Shown here: piece after piece, positions 35,874 to 45,027 of the stretch | How positions within the stretch are numbered: the first letter of the stretch is position 1 | How the letters are laid out: each line of letters starts with the position of its first letter | Source: Enhygromyxa salina | Lineage (GTDB): Bacteria > Myxococcota_A > Polyangia > Nannocystales > Nannocystaceae | NCBI RefSeq assembly: GCF_002994635.1 | Contig: NZ_PVNL01000011.1 | Coordinates: forward strand, 1 to 64,000 | Reading direction: 5' to 3' | DNA: 64,000 nucleotides | Translations under genes and position numbers: made by a program | The notes under the pieces: generated by a model | The model's database searches: none | What the model saw: only the letters and a program-made list of their open reading frames with translations | Told to the model about the DNA's origin: nothing

Positions 35874-37301
35874 GTGACTAGCGACAATTTAAGCTCGAAG
35901 CCCGACGACACTCCGGGCGAGCACACCGCCGGCAAGAACCACCCGCTGCCGCTGCAAGACATCGACACGGAGGCGCTGAAGGTCGTCCGCAAGCTGCTCG
36001 CGGCCAACCATGAGGCCTACCTCGTTGGAGGGTGTGTCCGCGACCTCTACCTCAACCGCAAGCCCAAGGACTTCGACGTCGCGACCAGCGCCCGACCGGA
36101 GCAGATCCGCCGGGTGTTCCGCAACAGCCGGATCATCGGGCGCCGCTTCAAGCTCGCGCATGTGTTCTTCGGCTCGAAGATCATCGAGACCGCGACGTTC
36201 CGCTCGATACCCAGCGAAGACGCGGCGAGCGAGGGCGAGTCCGACGGCGACGACCTGCTGATCACCCACGACAACGAGTGGGGCAACATCGAGCAGGACG
36301 CGCGCCGCCGCGACTTCACGATCAACGGGCTATTCTACGACATCGAGCACCAGGAGATCGTCGACTTCGTCGACGGCGTGGCCGATCTCGATCGCGGTGT
36401 GATCCGCACGATCGGCGATCCCGAGGTGCGGTTCCGTGAGGACCCCGTGCGCATGATCCGGGCGATCAAGTTCGCCGCCCGCCTCGACTTCACGATCGAG
36501 TCGCAGTCATGGGCTGCGCTGCTCGAGTGCGCCCCCGACATCGCCCGCTGCTCCCGGGCCCGGCTGGTCGAGGAGCTCTACAAGCTGCTCCGCGGCGGGG
36601 CGGCCAAGCGCGCGTTCGAGCTGATGCTCGAGGCCAACTTGTTTCAGCACATCTGGCCGGCCTACATGGAGCTCTACGACGACGCTGGGGGGCTGCGCCG
36701 CCCCAGCCGAGCCCAGCCCTCGGACCAGCCCGGCTCGCTGTTCTGGCGCTACCTCGGCGCCCTCGACGACTACGTGATCGAGACCGGCCACGTGCCCAGC
36801 AACGGCGTGATCCAGGCGATCTTGTTCGCGCCCTTGCTCGATCAGCTGCTGCTCGAGGCCAACCGCGCCGAGCTCGACGTCCGCGTCGACGATCTCATGA
36901 CCCCACCGTGCGCCGCGCTGGGTGTGGCTCGCCGCGACCGCGAGCTTGCCCGGCAGATCTTCATGGCTCACCGCCGGATGATCCAGCCAAGCCGCAAGCG
37001 CGGGCGCAAGGCCTCGCTGGTCCAGCGCCAGTACTTCCACGACGCGCTGCTGTTCCTGGGGTTCTCGGTCGAGGCCCGGGATCTCGACGGCAGCGCCCTC
37101 GATCAGTGGCGCCAGCTCGCGGTCGTGCAAAACAGCAAGTCCGACACTCCTGATGACGGTGACTCGGGCGGTGGCGACCACGGCGGGGCCGGGGGCCAGC
37201 GCAAGCGCAAGCGCAGCAGGAGCCGGCGGGGCAAGTCCAAGTCCGGCTCACGATCAGGTCGCGGCCGGGCGGGCGCGCCGCGGTCGGCGAGCGAGAGCTG
37301 A
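35874..37301 (+). CDS. pcnB: Poly(A) polymerase I / CCA-transferase family
   Basis: About 475 residues. Family text follows E. coli PcnB closely: EAYLVGGCVRDLYLNRKPKD near residue 45 (nucleotidyltransferase G-x-x-R and DxD), RRFKLAHVFFG, RRRDFTINGLFYD, RFREDPVRMIRAIKFAARLD. The C-terminus is a basic tail with RKRKRSRSRRGKSKSGSRSG, as in PcnB, for RNA binding. It adds 3' A tails that promote RNA decay. The GTG at 35751 would add 41 unconserved residues, so I prefer the GTG at 35874. A methyltransferase starts 3 nt after the stop. Confidence 0.9.
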   Translation: MTSDNLSSKPDDTPGEHTAGKNHPLPLQDIDTEALKVVRKLLAANHEAYLVGGCVRDLYLNRKPKDFDVATSARPEQIRRVFRNSRIIGRRFKLAHVFFGSKIIETATFRSIPSEDAASEGESDGDDLLITHDNEWGNIEQDARRRDFTINGLFYDIEHQEIVDFVDGVADLDRGVIRTIGDPEVRFREDPVRMIRAIKFAARLDFTIESQSWAALLECAPDIARCSRARLVEELYKLLRGGAAKRAFELMLEANLFQHIWPAYMELYDDAGGLRRPSRAQPSDQPGSLFWRYLGALDDYVIETGHVPSNGVIQAILFAPLLDQLLLEANRAELDVRVDDLMTPPCAALGVARRDRELARQIFMAHRRMIQPSRKRGRKASLVQRQYFHDALLFLGFSVEARDLDGSALDQWRQLAVVQNSKSDTPDDGDSGGGDHGGAGGQRKRKRSRSRRGKSKSGSRSGRGRAGAPRSASES

Positions 37302-37303
37302 GC

Positions 37304-38191
37304 GTGGGCCGGCGCGACGAGCAGCGGGCCAAGGGCAAACATGCGAGGGCGGAGCAGCTCGCCCAGGAGCTCGCGCGGGGGACCACCGAGCACTACGTCG
37401 ATCCGCTGCTCTACGACCTCGAGTACGCCGACCAGCACGACGACGTCGACTGGTACGGCGCGCTGGCCGACGAGCGTGGCGTGGGCAAGACGATCCTCGA
37501 GCTCGGGGCTGGCAGCGGCCGGATTGCGATCCCGATTGCGAGCGCTGGTCACCGCGTGCTCGCGCTCGATCGCATGCAGCCGATGCTCGATCACCTGTTC
37601 CTCAAGCTCGACCGTCTGGCCCAGGCGGGCGAGCCGATCGCGGGCAGCATCGAGCCGCTGCTGGCCGACATGACCCAGATCCCCCTCGCGGATCACAGCG
37701 TCGGCCTGGTGATCGCGCCCTTCAATTGCTTGATGCACCTGTACACCTGGCGGGAGCTGCTGGCCTGCTTTCGCGAGGTGTATCGCGTGCTCGAGCCCGG
37801 CGGGTCGTTTGGCTTTGATGTGCTGCTGCCGGATCTCGACTGGCTGCGCTGGGATCCCCACGAGCGCCACGCGGTCACCCGCTTCGAGCACCCGCGGACC
37901 GGGGAACAGATGATCTACTCGACCAACCACGAGTACGATCCCGACACCCAGATCTGCGATGTGCGGATCTACTATGACGCCTATGACGAGGAGTGGGACG
38001 GCCTGCGCCCTGGCGTCAAGCCGCTGTCGGTCGTGCACCTCGCCCATCGGCAGATCTTCCCGGAAGAGGCCCGCGCGCTGCTGGGGATCGTCGGGTTCGA
38101 GATCGAGAGCCACACCGGGGACTTCTTGGACCTGTCGCTGTCGAGCGACGTCGAGGTCCAGGTGTTCGTGTGCACGAAGGGCGCTGGCTAA
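37304..38191 (+). CDS. SAM-dependent class I methyltransferase
   Basis: 295 residues from GTG (MGRRDEQRAKGKHARAEQLA). Motif I is ILELGAGSGRIAIPIA near residue 64, followed by VLALDRMQPML (acidic loop), LLADMTQIPL and LVIAPFNCLMHL. The C-terminal ~100 residues are beta-rich and may close over the substrate. It begins 3 nt after pcnB, so it is in the same transcript. The substrate is unknown. Confidence 0.85.
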   Translation: MGRRDEQRAKGKHARAEQLAQELARGTTEHYVDPLLYDLEYADQHDDVDWYGALADERGVGKTILELGAGSGRIAIPIASAGHRVLALDRMQPMLDHLFLKLDRLAQAGEPIAGSIEPLLADMTQIPLADHSVGLVIAPFNCLMHLYTWRELLACFREVYRVLEPGGSFGFDVLLPDLDWLRWDPHERHAVTRFEHPRTGEQMIYSTNHEYDPDTQICDVRIYYDAYDEEWDGLRPGVKPLSVVHLAHRQIFPEEARALLGIVGFEIESHTGDFLDLSLSSDVEVQVFVCTKGAG

Positions 38192-38221
38192 ATCGCACAG
38201 GCGCGCGCGACGATCGTGCGC

Positions 38222-38227
38222 TAGCCT
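38222..38227 (+). promoter_or_regulatory. -10-like TAGCCT, leaderless spacing
   Basis: Six nt before the GTG at 38234. The same hexamer precedes the gene at 48261. Confidence 0.4.
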
Positions 38228-38233
38228 GGCCCG

Positions 38234-40420
38234 GTGCCTGATAGCCTGTCCCGCACGAGCACCCCAGTAGCGATCGAGAGCGGCCGGCGGCGTCTCGCCA
38301 GGCTGGGCGGAGTCGCGCTGCTGAGCGGCATCGCGCTGCTGGGCGCGCCAGCGCGGTCAGACACGCTCGAGGCGGATCCAGACGCTGGCTACGTGCCGAT
38401 CGACGAGCTCTCGTACGAGACGATCATTCGCCCCGGCGCCGGCTATGAGGCCGAGCTGGCGATCCGCGTCGCGCTCACCAACACCAGCGTCAACCCGCAA
38501 GACATGGTGCTCGCGCTGGGCGTGCCGCACGGCAGCGAGCTGACCGGGATCTCGATCGCCGCAGGCGGTGACTGGATCGCCGGTGAGATCAGCAAGCTCG
38601 CCACCAGCGCAAACGGCCCGAGCAACGGTCGCCGGGACCCTGGCACGGTGTTCGCCCACGAGCTCGAGGCGGCGGGCCCGGGCGAGCTCCCAGGCGTAGA
38701 AATCGTCGCGTTTGGGCTCGATCCAAACGTCACCACCCAGATCGAGCTGCGGCTGCGCGTGCTCCCGCTGCTTCGCGGCGATCGCTGGCAGCTCGAGCTA
38801 CCCCGCCGCAACCTCGAGCTGCCCAACCTCAGCGATCAGCGCCGGGTGATCGTGCAGGGCCTCGGCAACGACGAGAACTTCTGGGTCGACGGCAGCTCCA
38901 GCGCGGGCACGCCCTACATGGTCACCCGCTCCGAGGACGCGATCGTGGTCGAGTGGCCGGCCCAGGCCCGCAGCACGGCCCAGCTCGACGGCAACTACGA
39001 GGTCTCGCGTGATCCCGACGGCCAAGGTGGGCGCCTGCGGGTGGCGCTGCGACTCGGTCCGAGCAAGCCGATCACGCCAGATCACGTGGTGCTCGTGGTC
39101 GATCGCTCGCAGTCGGGCTCGGCCACGCTCCCCCGCGACAGCGGTCGGGTGTTCGCGCAGCTGCTAGAGGCCCTGCCCGCGTCGACCACGTTCGACGCGG
39201 TCACGTTCGCACGCGACGCGGAGCGGCTGATCGATCCCACCTTCTTCGCGGGCGGCAAGGCGCCCCGGGCCGACAATCAACCGGCTCGGGCAGACCTGGC
39301 GCGCTCGCTGGGGGTGACGGTCGCGGGCCAGGGCACGGATCTGCGCGCGGCCATGCAGCTCGCGGGTGAGCAGCTCGCGGCCCGCGGGGCCAAGCACCCG
39401 CTGATCGTGGTGGTGACCGACGGCATGCTGCCGCCGAGCGTCGGCGCCGAGCAGATCACCAAGGCCCTCGGCGACTCGCTCGGCAAGGCCAAGCGGCCCG
39501 AGATCCTGTTCGTCGTCGATGATCCGCTGCTCAACATGCGCGGGCTCCCAGCCGACCATGCGATCGCTAATCTGGCCGCAGGGCTCGGCGCCAGGATCTC
39601 GCTCGAGACCCTGGCCAACCTTGGACCCGCGCAGGTCAACGAGCTGCTGGCCGCGCCCAAGGTGCTCGGCAATCTGTCGGTGTCGCTGCCCGACACGGTC
39701 GTGCTCGACGAGCCGCTGCCGACCGGGCTCGTCGCTGGCGACTTCGTGGTGCTCGAGGGCAGCTACGGCGGGCGAGCGCCATCCAAGGTAACTGTGCGCG
39801 GGCGGTTTGGCGCGACCAAGGTCTCGACCAGCTTCACCCTCGCCAAGCGGGACCCGCGGCCAGAAGCGCTCGCGACAGCCCTGCGCGAGGGTGATCGTCC
39901 GCGCGCGGTCCAAGAGGGGCTGGTGCTGCCAGATTGGTACACGCCCAGCATGCGCCGGACCACGACCATGAACGTGGCCCAGGCCGGGCGGGTTGGCTGG
40001 GTGCCGACCGGGCAGCTCGACTCAGCGATCATCGAGCGCCAGCTACGGACGCGGGTGCTGCCGCGGGCGCGTGCTTGCTACAACCAAGCGCTGACCCGCA
40101 ACCAGATCCTGGGCGGTCGCGTGGAGCTGCGCATGGAGGTCGGCAAGGGCGAGGTGATGATGGCCGGGCTGACCAAGTCGACCCTGAGCCACGCCGACGA
40201 CAAGCTGCTCGCGTGCCTCGAGGGCGCGGCCTGGGCGATGGACGTGCCGGCCGGCAACCTGGACTCGCAGGTCTATGTGATCAACTACCCGCTCGAGTTT
40301 GTCGCGCCGAAGGGCGGGCAGCCGCCACACGCGGGTGAGCTCCGCGATCCCCTGCTCGAGCACCTGGTCCGCAGCGCCGATGTGCTGTCGGACTATCAGA
40401 GCGCGCACGAGCGCGACTGA
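38234..40420 (+). CDS. VIT/vWA-domain exported protein with AgmX-type C-terminus
   Basis: 728 residues. N-terminal leader (LARLGGVALLSGIALLGAPA), then a VIT-like domain (about 50-200), a vWA domain starting HVVLVVDRSQSGSATLPRDS (MIDAS DxSxS near 279) with VVVTDGML near 392, a beta region, and a C-terminal domain with LPRARACYNQALTRNQILGG and LLACLEGAAWAMDVP that matches the AgmX/PglI C-terminal module of myxobacteria, known from gliding motility. It probably binds proteins in the periplasm through its metal site. GTG start. Confidence 0.82.
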   Translation: MPDSLSRTSTPVAIESGRRRLARLGGVALLSGIALLGAPARSDTLEADPDAGYVPIDELSYETIIRPGAGYEAELAIRVALTNTSVNPQDMVLALGVPHGSELTGISIAAGGDWIAGEISKLATSANGPSNGRRDPGTVFAHELEAAGPGELPGVEIVAFGLDPNVTTQIELRLRVLPLLRGDRWQLELPRRNLELPNLSDQRRVIVQGLGNDENFWVDGSSSAGTPYMVTRSEDAIVVEWPAQARSTAQLDGNYEVSRDPDGQGGRLRVALRLGPSKPITPDHVVLVVDRSQSGSATLPRDSGRVFAQLLEALPASTTFDAVTFARDAERLIDPTFFAGGKAPRADNQPARADLARSLGVTVAGQGTDLRAAMQLAGEQLAARGAKHPLIVVVTDGMLPPSVGAEQITKALGDSLGKAKRPEILFVVDDPLLNMRGLPADHAIANLAAGLGARISLETLANLGPAQVNELLAAPKVLGNLSVSLPDTVVLDEPLPTGLVAGDFVVLEGSYGGRAPSKVTVRGRFGATKVSTSFTLAKRDPRPEALATALREGDRPRAVQEGLVLPDWYTPSMRRTTTMNVAQAGRVGWVPTGQLDSAIIERQLRTRVLPRARACYNQALTRNQILGGRVELRMEVGKGEVMMAGLTKSTLSHADDKLLACLEGAAWAMDVPAGNLDSQVYVINYPLEFVAPKGGQPPHAGELRDPLLEHLVRSADVLSDYQSAHERD

Positions 40421-40449
40421 CCGGCTGACCGATCGCCGGCGTCGGCAGC

Positions 40450-42060
40450 TCAGTCGTCGCGTCGGCGGGCGACGCCGAGCAGCGCGAGCAGACCGAGCGT
40501 CAGCGCGGCGCCGCCGATCGGATCGCCCTTGCTCGAGCAGCCGCAGCCAGGATCCGCGCCACCCGTGTCGGCGCCTGCGTCCGCGCCGGTCTCCCCGGTG
40601 CCGGAGGTGTCACCCCCACCCTCCGCGCTGCCGCCATCGTCGGACTCTTCGCCGGCCGTCCAGCCAGCGTCATCGCCGTCGCCACCACCGTCTCCGTCTC
40701 CGTCACCGTCACCGTCTCCGGGCGGCGGCTCGTCCGTGTACTCGTAGGCGCCGACGTCGGGGGCCGCGGCGTCACGCGGGACGTTGTCGATGTCCTGCGT
40801 GCTCCACTCGCCCGCGGCCCGACCCGCGCCGACCGCCACCGAGGTCTCGAGCAAGTGAAAGTCGCCCGCGGCCGGGTCGACGAAGCCGGCCTCGGCCACG
40901 CTGATGTCGACGATGTTGTTCTGATCGTCCCAGTCGACGTCGCCACCCGGCGCAATGTTCTCCTTGCCGGACTCGAGCACCAGGTTGTTCCACGCCAGGT
41001 TGCCGACCAGATTGCCGCCAAAGATCGCAATGCCCCAGCCGCCCGAGCGCAGCACCGTGTTGTGCACGAACACATAGCTCGAGCCGTCGAATTCGCCGTT
41101 CGAGTTCGAGTAGATCCCGCTCTCCCCAAAGTCGACGATCAGGTTGTCGTGCACGTAGGTGGTGGCGGCATACTGAATGAAGATCCCGTTGGTCGGCCCG
41201 CGCTCGAGTCGGTTGCCCCAGATCTCGCACTGCGAGCCGCCGCCGATCTGCATGCCCTGTTGCTGGTACTGCACGCCCTCGAGCCCGACGTCGCGGATAT
41301 AGTTGGCCCAGACTCGACAATCGACCGGCGAGACCCCGACCTGCATACCGTCCCAGCCGGTGTCCTCGATCAGGTTGTGATGGATCTGAACGCCGTGGTG
41401 CTCGTGCGGATACAGCACCACGGTCTCGCCATCGCACTGAAACTCGCGCCCGCCGTAGCCGGTGCTGCCAAAATAGATCCCCTCGCCGCGGGTGTCGTGG
41501 ATCCAGTTGTGGTGGACGCGGGTGTCGTACTGGACGAAGTTGCCGAGGTTGGCGGAGCCGTCGCAGGTTGACTCGGTCTTGAGGCTAAACCCGGCAAAGC
41601 CGGTCTCGTAGACCTCGAAGTGGTCGAGCTCGTAGTCGCTGCTGAGCCCGCCCACGGCCACGCCGCTGGCCGAGTAGTCGGGGCCATCCTTGGACGCGCG
41701 GACCCGAAAGCCGTAGGTGTGGTCGGTGTCGCCAGTGCCCGTGATGTGGACGTAGCGCGAGCCGTCCATGGTCAGGCCGTAGCCGCGATCGTCGTTGTCG
41801 ATCTCGACCACGCCTTCGCAATTGCGGACGGTGATCCACTGATCGGGGGTGCCGTTGAATTCGTACAGACGCAGGAATTCACGCTCGCCGCCGCGCACAC
41901 ACACGCTGGCGCCGGGGGCGATGCCGAGCTCCGCGCCGTTGGCCGAGGGCGTGGCGACGTCGATGATGTGATCGCAGTCGCAGACGCCAGCCGCCTGGGC
42001 GAACCCGGGAGCGAGCAGGCATGAACCGAACAACCCAAGCGCGACAGGTAGATCTCGCAT
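40450..42060 (-). CDS. Right-handed beta-helix surface protein with MYXO-CTERM anchor
   Basis: About 536 residues from MRDLPVALGLFGSCLLAPGF (signal peptide to AQA). A parallel beta-helix of the pectate-lyase/NosD type fills about 60-400, with repeated short coils such as VHHNWIHDTRGEGIYFGS and VHDNLIVDFGESGIYSNS. DVGAYEYTDE then marks the end of the domain. A Gly/Asp-rich linker (DGDGDGDGD) leads to GCGCSSKGDPIGG, a hydrophobic helix and ARRRDD, a MYXO-CTERM-type sorting signal. It lies 45 bp after the ankyrin/LRR gene on the same strand. No pectate-lyase catalytic set was identified. Confidence 0.88.
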   Translation of the reverse strand: MRDLPVALGLFGSCLLAPGFAQAAGVCDCDHIIDVATPSANGAELGIAPGASVCVRGGEREFLRLYEFNGTPDQWITVRNCEGVVEIDNDDRGYGLTMDGSRYVHITGTGDTDHTYGFRVRASKDGPDYSASGVAVGGLSSDYELDHFEVYETGFAGFSLKTESTCDGSANLGNFVQYDTRVHHNWIHDTRGEGIYFGSTGYGGREFQCDGETVVLYPHEHHGVQIHHNLIEDTGWDGMQVGVSPVDCRVWANYIRDVGLEGVQYQQQGMQIGGGSQCEIWGNRLERGPTNGIFIQYAATTYVHDNLIVDFGESGIYSNSNGEFDGSSYVFVHNTVLRSGGWGIAIFGGNLVGNLAWNNLVLESGKENIAPGGDVDWDDQNNIVDISVAEAGFVDPAAGDFHLLETSVAVGAGRAAGEWSTQDIDNVPRDAAAPDVGAYEYTDEPPPGDGDGDGDGDGGGDGDDAGWTAGEESDDGGSAEGGGDTSGTGETGADAGADTGGADPGCGCSSKGDPIGGAALTLGLLALLGVARRRDD

Positions 42061-42104
42061 GTGGGCAATGAGGCGCGAAGACGCCGCGCATGTCAATTGC
42101 CTGG

Positions 42105-44816
42105 TCACCACTTGGCGAAGGGCCCAGGCGTACCCGCGGCCGCATGAAGCTCGAGCTTGGGCAGCGCCTGGCGCAGCTGAACGAGCACGGCCCCACGCTG
42201 CTGCGCGACCGCGGGGGTGATCGACACACGCACACGCTCGAGCTGGCGCAGGTGCTCAGCGTGATGCAGCAAGGTCTCGAGCGCCGAACCCCGCACGCCA
42301 ACGAACTCGAGCGTGCGCAGCCGCTGTATTAGAGCACACACTAGGATCGCGGCCGTGAAGTCGGCGGTCATTGGTCCGACACGCAGATGTGACAAGCGGG
42401 GGATCTCCGACAGCGTGCGCGCGGCTCCATCGATCTCGGCGGTGTTGGTGCGGCTGCCCGACGGGAGCGCGAGGTCGAGGTGAGTCAGGTCCGGCAGCGA
42501 GAGCGCGAGCCCGACGCAGCCTTGCGCCCACTCCGAGGTGCTGCCGTGGCGCAGGCGCAGGTGCGTGAGCCCAGGCCAGCGCAGCGAGCCCGAGTGAATC
42601 TTGCTCGAGCCTACCAACCACAGCGAGCGCAGCGCGGGGAAGCTGTCGCGCAGCAACCCGAGCTCGGGCAGCTGCGGTGGCAAGCCCTCGAGCACCAGCC
42701 GACGCAGCCGCGCTGGAGCGTCGAGCGTTTGCAGCCCAACCACGGGCTGGGTGCCGAGGTTGGCGAGGTTCAGGTGCAGCTCGGCCAGCAGTGGCTCGTG
42801 ACCCAGCAGCGCGAGCGCGGCCTCGGTCACGGTTCGCGCGAGGTGGTGGCACTCGTCCGGCCACCGCCAGCCTGTGGTCGACAGGCGGGCGGCGGTCACG
42901 AAACCATGCGTCCACGTCAGCTTGATTGGGCTCGCGCGCACGGGGGCGAGCGGGTCTGCACATTCGACCCCCATGCGCGTCACCGCGGCGGCGGCCTGCT
43001 CGACTCGGGCGTACTCGCGGGCCATGTGTTGCTGCTTGCGCTGGCCCAGGCGTGCGCGCGCGAGTGAGAGGGCGACGAGCTGACCACGCGGATCTCCGCA
43101 GCTTTGCAGCCAGTCCGCCCACACCATCCAGTCGTCGGTGTGGCTCGGCCCGCGCGTGACCGGCTGCGTGGGATCTGGAGGGTCGGGCGCCAGCTGGTCG
43201 AGCAGGCGTTCGACCAGCGTGGCTTCGATCGCCAAGCTCGGCGCACCGGGGCCCGACGCGACCGCGATCTGAGCATCGAGGGGGCCGCCGTCGGCATGCT
43301 CGACGCCCTGCCACACGCACAGCTGCGCGGGCGAGCGACCTGCACGATCTCGGCTCGGCCGCGCGCCGGCCTCGACGAGCCGACGCGCGAGCGCCTGATG
43401 CCGCCGACCTGCAGTGCTCGCGGCCAAGTAGTGCAGGGCGCTCCAGCCATGGTGGTCGCGCGCGTCCGCGTCGGCGCCCGCCGACAGCAGCAAGTCGACG
43501 AGCTCGACCATGGGGGCCCGGCTGAGCGCGAGCATCAAGGGTGTGCGGCCGCGGTGATCCTGGACGTCGAGCTTGGCGCCCGCCTGGATCAAGCTCGCGG
43601 CGCAGCGCAGGCGGCAGGCGTCGGCCGCCCAGTGCAGGGCCGTCCAACCTCGATGGTCGATCGCCTCGCGCTGGGCCCCGGCGGCGAGCAACCATTCGCA
43701 CGCCTTCGCACCGATGAGCTCGCTGATCGGCACGCTGATCTCGGCCGCCGCGGCGCCAGCGGGACCCTGGCTGGGGAGCCCGGCCGCGAGCATCAACGCC
43801 GTGCGATCCAGCGGGTCGCGGGCCTCGAGATCGAGCTGACCAGCAGCGTGCTCGGCCAGCAGCGCAAGCACCTCGGGTCCGCCGTAGCTGGCAAAGTGGA
43901 TCAGCCGCGGTTGCTCGGGCTCATCGTCACCGGGCAGCAGCGGCAGGCCGCGGCGCAGCGTGGAGAGATCCCCACGCGCGCAGGCGAGGCGCAGCGCCGT
44001 TAAGCGCCGCGACCACACCACGCGACCACGGTCGCGCGCCTTGGCTGGGGGGGCGCCGCGTGGAGCGGGGAACGGCGCCGCGAGCTCGATCGTGGGCGAC
44101 GCCTGGCCCTCGACGCGGACGCCCCACAGCGAGTAGCCGGTCAACGCCAGCGCCAGCCATGGCTCGAGCGGGTTCGGGAGCTCACCGAACGCCCGACCGC
44201 GCAGCGCTGCGGGGAGCGGTCCGCCGAGCAGGCTCTGCTCGTGCGCGTGGATCTCCGAGTTTGCGATCAGCTGCCAGCGCCGCACGCCATGCAGCGCGTC
44301 GACCACGACCTGAAACCGACGGTGCGGATGCGCGGGCTCGTAGATGCGCTGCGTCCCGCCCAGCACCGCGCGCAGCCGCGCGAGCGCTGGCGCGAGCGCG
44401 CCGAACGTGCGCGGCCGGGCCCCCCTCGGGCCGACGGGATTGCCCGCGAGACGCCACACCACCTTGGTCGCGGATGGACAGCCCCACGCCTCGAACCGCG
44501 AGACCAACACCTTCGCGTGTCGCTCGGCAGCGAGCAGACCGCTTGGATCGCTGGCGAGCAACAGCGCAGCCTGGGCCGTGGCGGGGACCGGCAGCGCGGG
44601 CTGCCCACGGGCAGCCCGAAACCGACGGGTCGGATCGTCTGCCCAGCTGGGTTCGATCATTCCCGCCTGGATCGCTCGGGCCCACACCACCGCGCCTGGA
44701 TTTGTGCCGCGGTAGCCGATCGCCGTCGCTAGCTCGCCGAGGTCGACTCGAGCAGGTCGCAAGAACCGACGCTCGTGCTCGGCGAGTCGCAGGCCGAAGT
44801 CGAACTCCTCGGACAC
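42105..44816 (-). CDS. Ankyrin + TIGR02996 + leucine-rich-like repeat protein
   Basis: 903 residues, no leader. About 1-280 are unassigned, with a ferredoxin-like beta stretch. Ankyrin repeats follow (280-500) with DHRGWTALHWAADACRLRCA, DHRGRTPLMLALSRAPMVEL and DHHGWSALHYLAASTAGRRH. A TIGR02996-type module comes next (WMVWADWLQSCGDPRGQLVA near 570), usual in myxobacterial repeat proteins. The rest has leucine-rich-like text (LAELHLNLANLGTQPVVGL, LTHLDLALPSG). It is a cytoplasmic scaffold by appearance. It uses a GTG start. Confidence 0.75.
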   Translation of the reverse strand: MSEEFDFGLRLAEHERRFLRPARVDLGELATAIGYRGTNPGAVVWARAIQAGMIEPSWADDPTRRFRAARGQPALPVPATAQAALLLASDPSGLLAAERHAKVLVSRFEAWGCPSATKVVWRLAGNPVGPRGARPRTFGALAPALARLRAVLGGTQRIYEPAHPHRRFQVVVDALHGVRRWQLIANSEIHAHEQSLLGGPLPAALRGRAFGELPNPLEPWLALALTGYSLWGVRVEGQASPTIELAAPFPAPRGAPPAKARDRGRVVWSRRLTALRLACARGDLSTLRRGLPLLPGDDEPEQPRLIHFASYGGPEVLALLAEHAAGQLDLEARDPLDRTALMLAAGLPSQGPAGAAAAEISVPISELIGAKACEWLLAAGAQREAIDHRGWTALHWAADACRLRCAASLIQAGAKLDVQDHRGRTPLMLALSRAPMVELVDLLLSAGADADARDHHGWSALHYLAASTAGRRHQALARRLVEAGARPSRDRAGRSPAQLCVWQGVEHADGGPLDAQIAVASGPGAPSLAIEATLVERLLDQLAPDPPDPTQPVTRGPSHTDDWMVWADWLQSCGDPRGQLVALSLARARLGQRKQQHMAREYARVEQAAAAVTRMGVECADPLAPVRASPIKLTWTHGFVTAARLSTTGWRWPDECHHLARTVTEAALALLGHEPLLAELHLNLANLGTQPVVGLQTLDAPARLRRLVLEGLPPQLPELGLLRDSFPALRSLWLVGSSKIHSGSLRWPGLTHLRLRHGSTSEWAQGCVGLALSLPDLTHLDLALPSGSRTNTAEIDGAARTLSEIPRLSHLRVGPMTADFTAAILVCALIQRLRTLEFVGVRGSALETLLHHAEHLRQLERVRVSITPAVAQQRGAVLVQLRQALPKLELHAAAGTPGPFAKW

Positions 44817-44837
44817 GTGGGCTGGATCGCCAGAACG

Positions 44838-44981
44838 TCAATCGGCGAAGACCGCGTCGATCGTGTCGGCGGTCAGGATTCGCCCGAGCACCCCCACCCG
44901 GGCTTCGTGTCGGCCTTCTTCTCGACCCTTCTCTAAGCCAATCTTCAGGCCTTTCTGGTGTAGCTCTTCTGCGATTGTCAT
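44838..44981 (-). pseudogene. Remnant of a second Rpn-family gene (C-terminal piece with internal deletion)
   Basis: A 47-codon open frame from MTIAEELHQKGLKIGLEKGR to ILTADTIDAVFAD, nearly identical to two separated parts of the neighbouring Rpn gene: MTIAEELHQKGLKTGLEKGR and ERILTADTIDAVFSD. About 40 residues between the Arg/Glu repeat and the end are missing, as are all residues before it. The last 34 nt (44850-44883) match the end of the intact gene almost base for base. It is a decayed tandem copy, oriented like the intact gene and 46 bp from its stop. Confidence 0.8.
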
Positions 44982-45027
44982 GACGACACCGAAGACTCTT
45001 GGGGTCCGCCGGGAACCTCGAGGGGCG

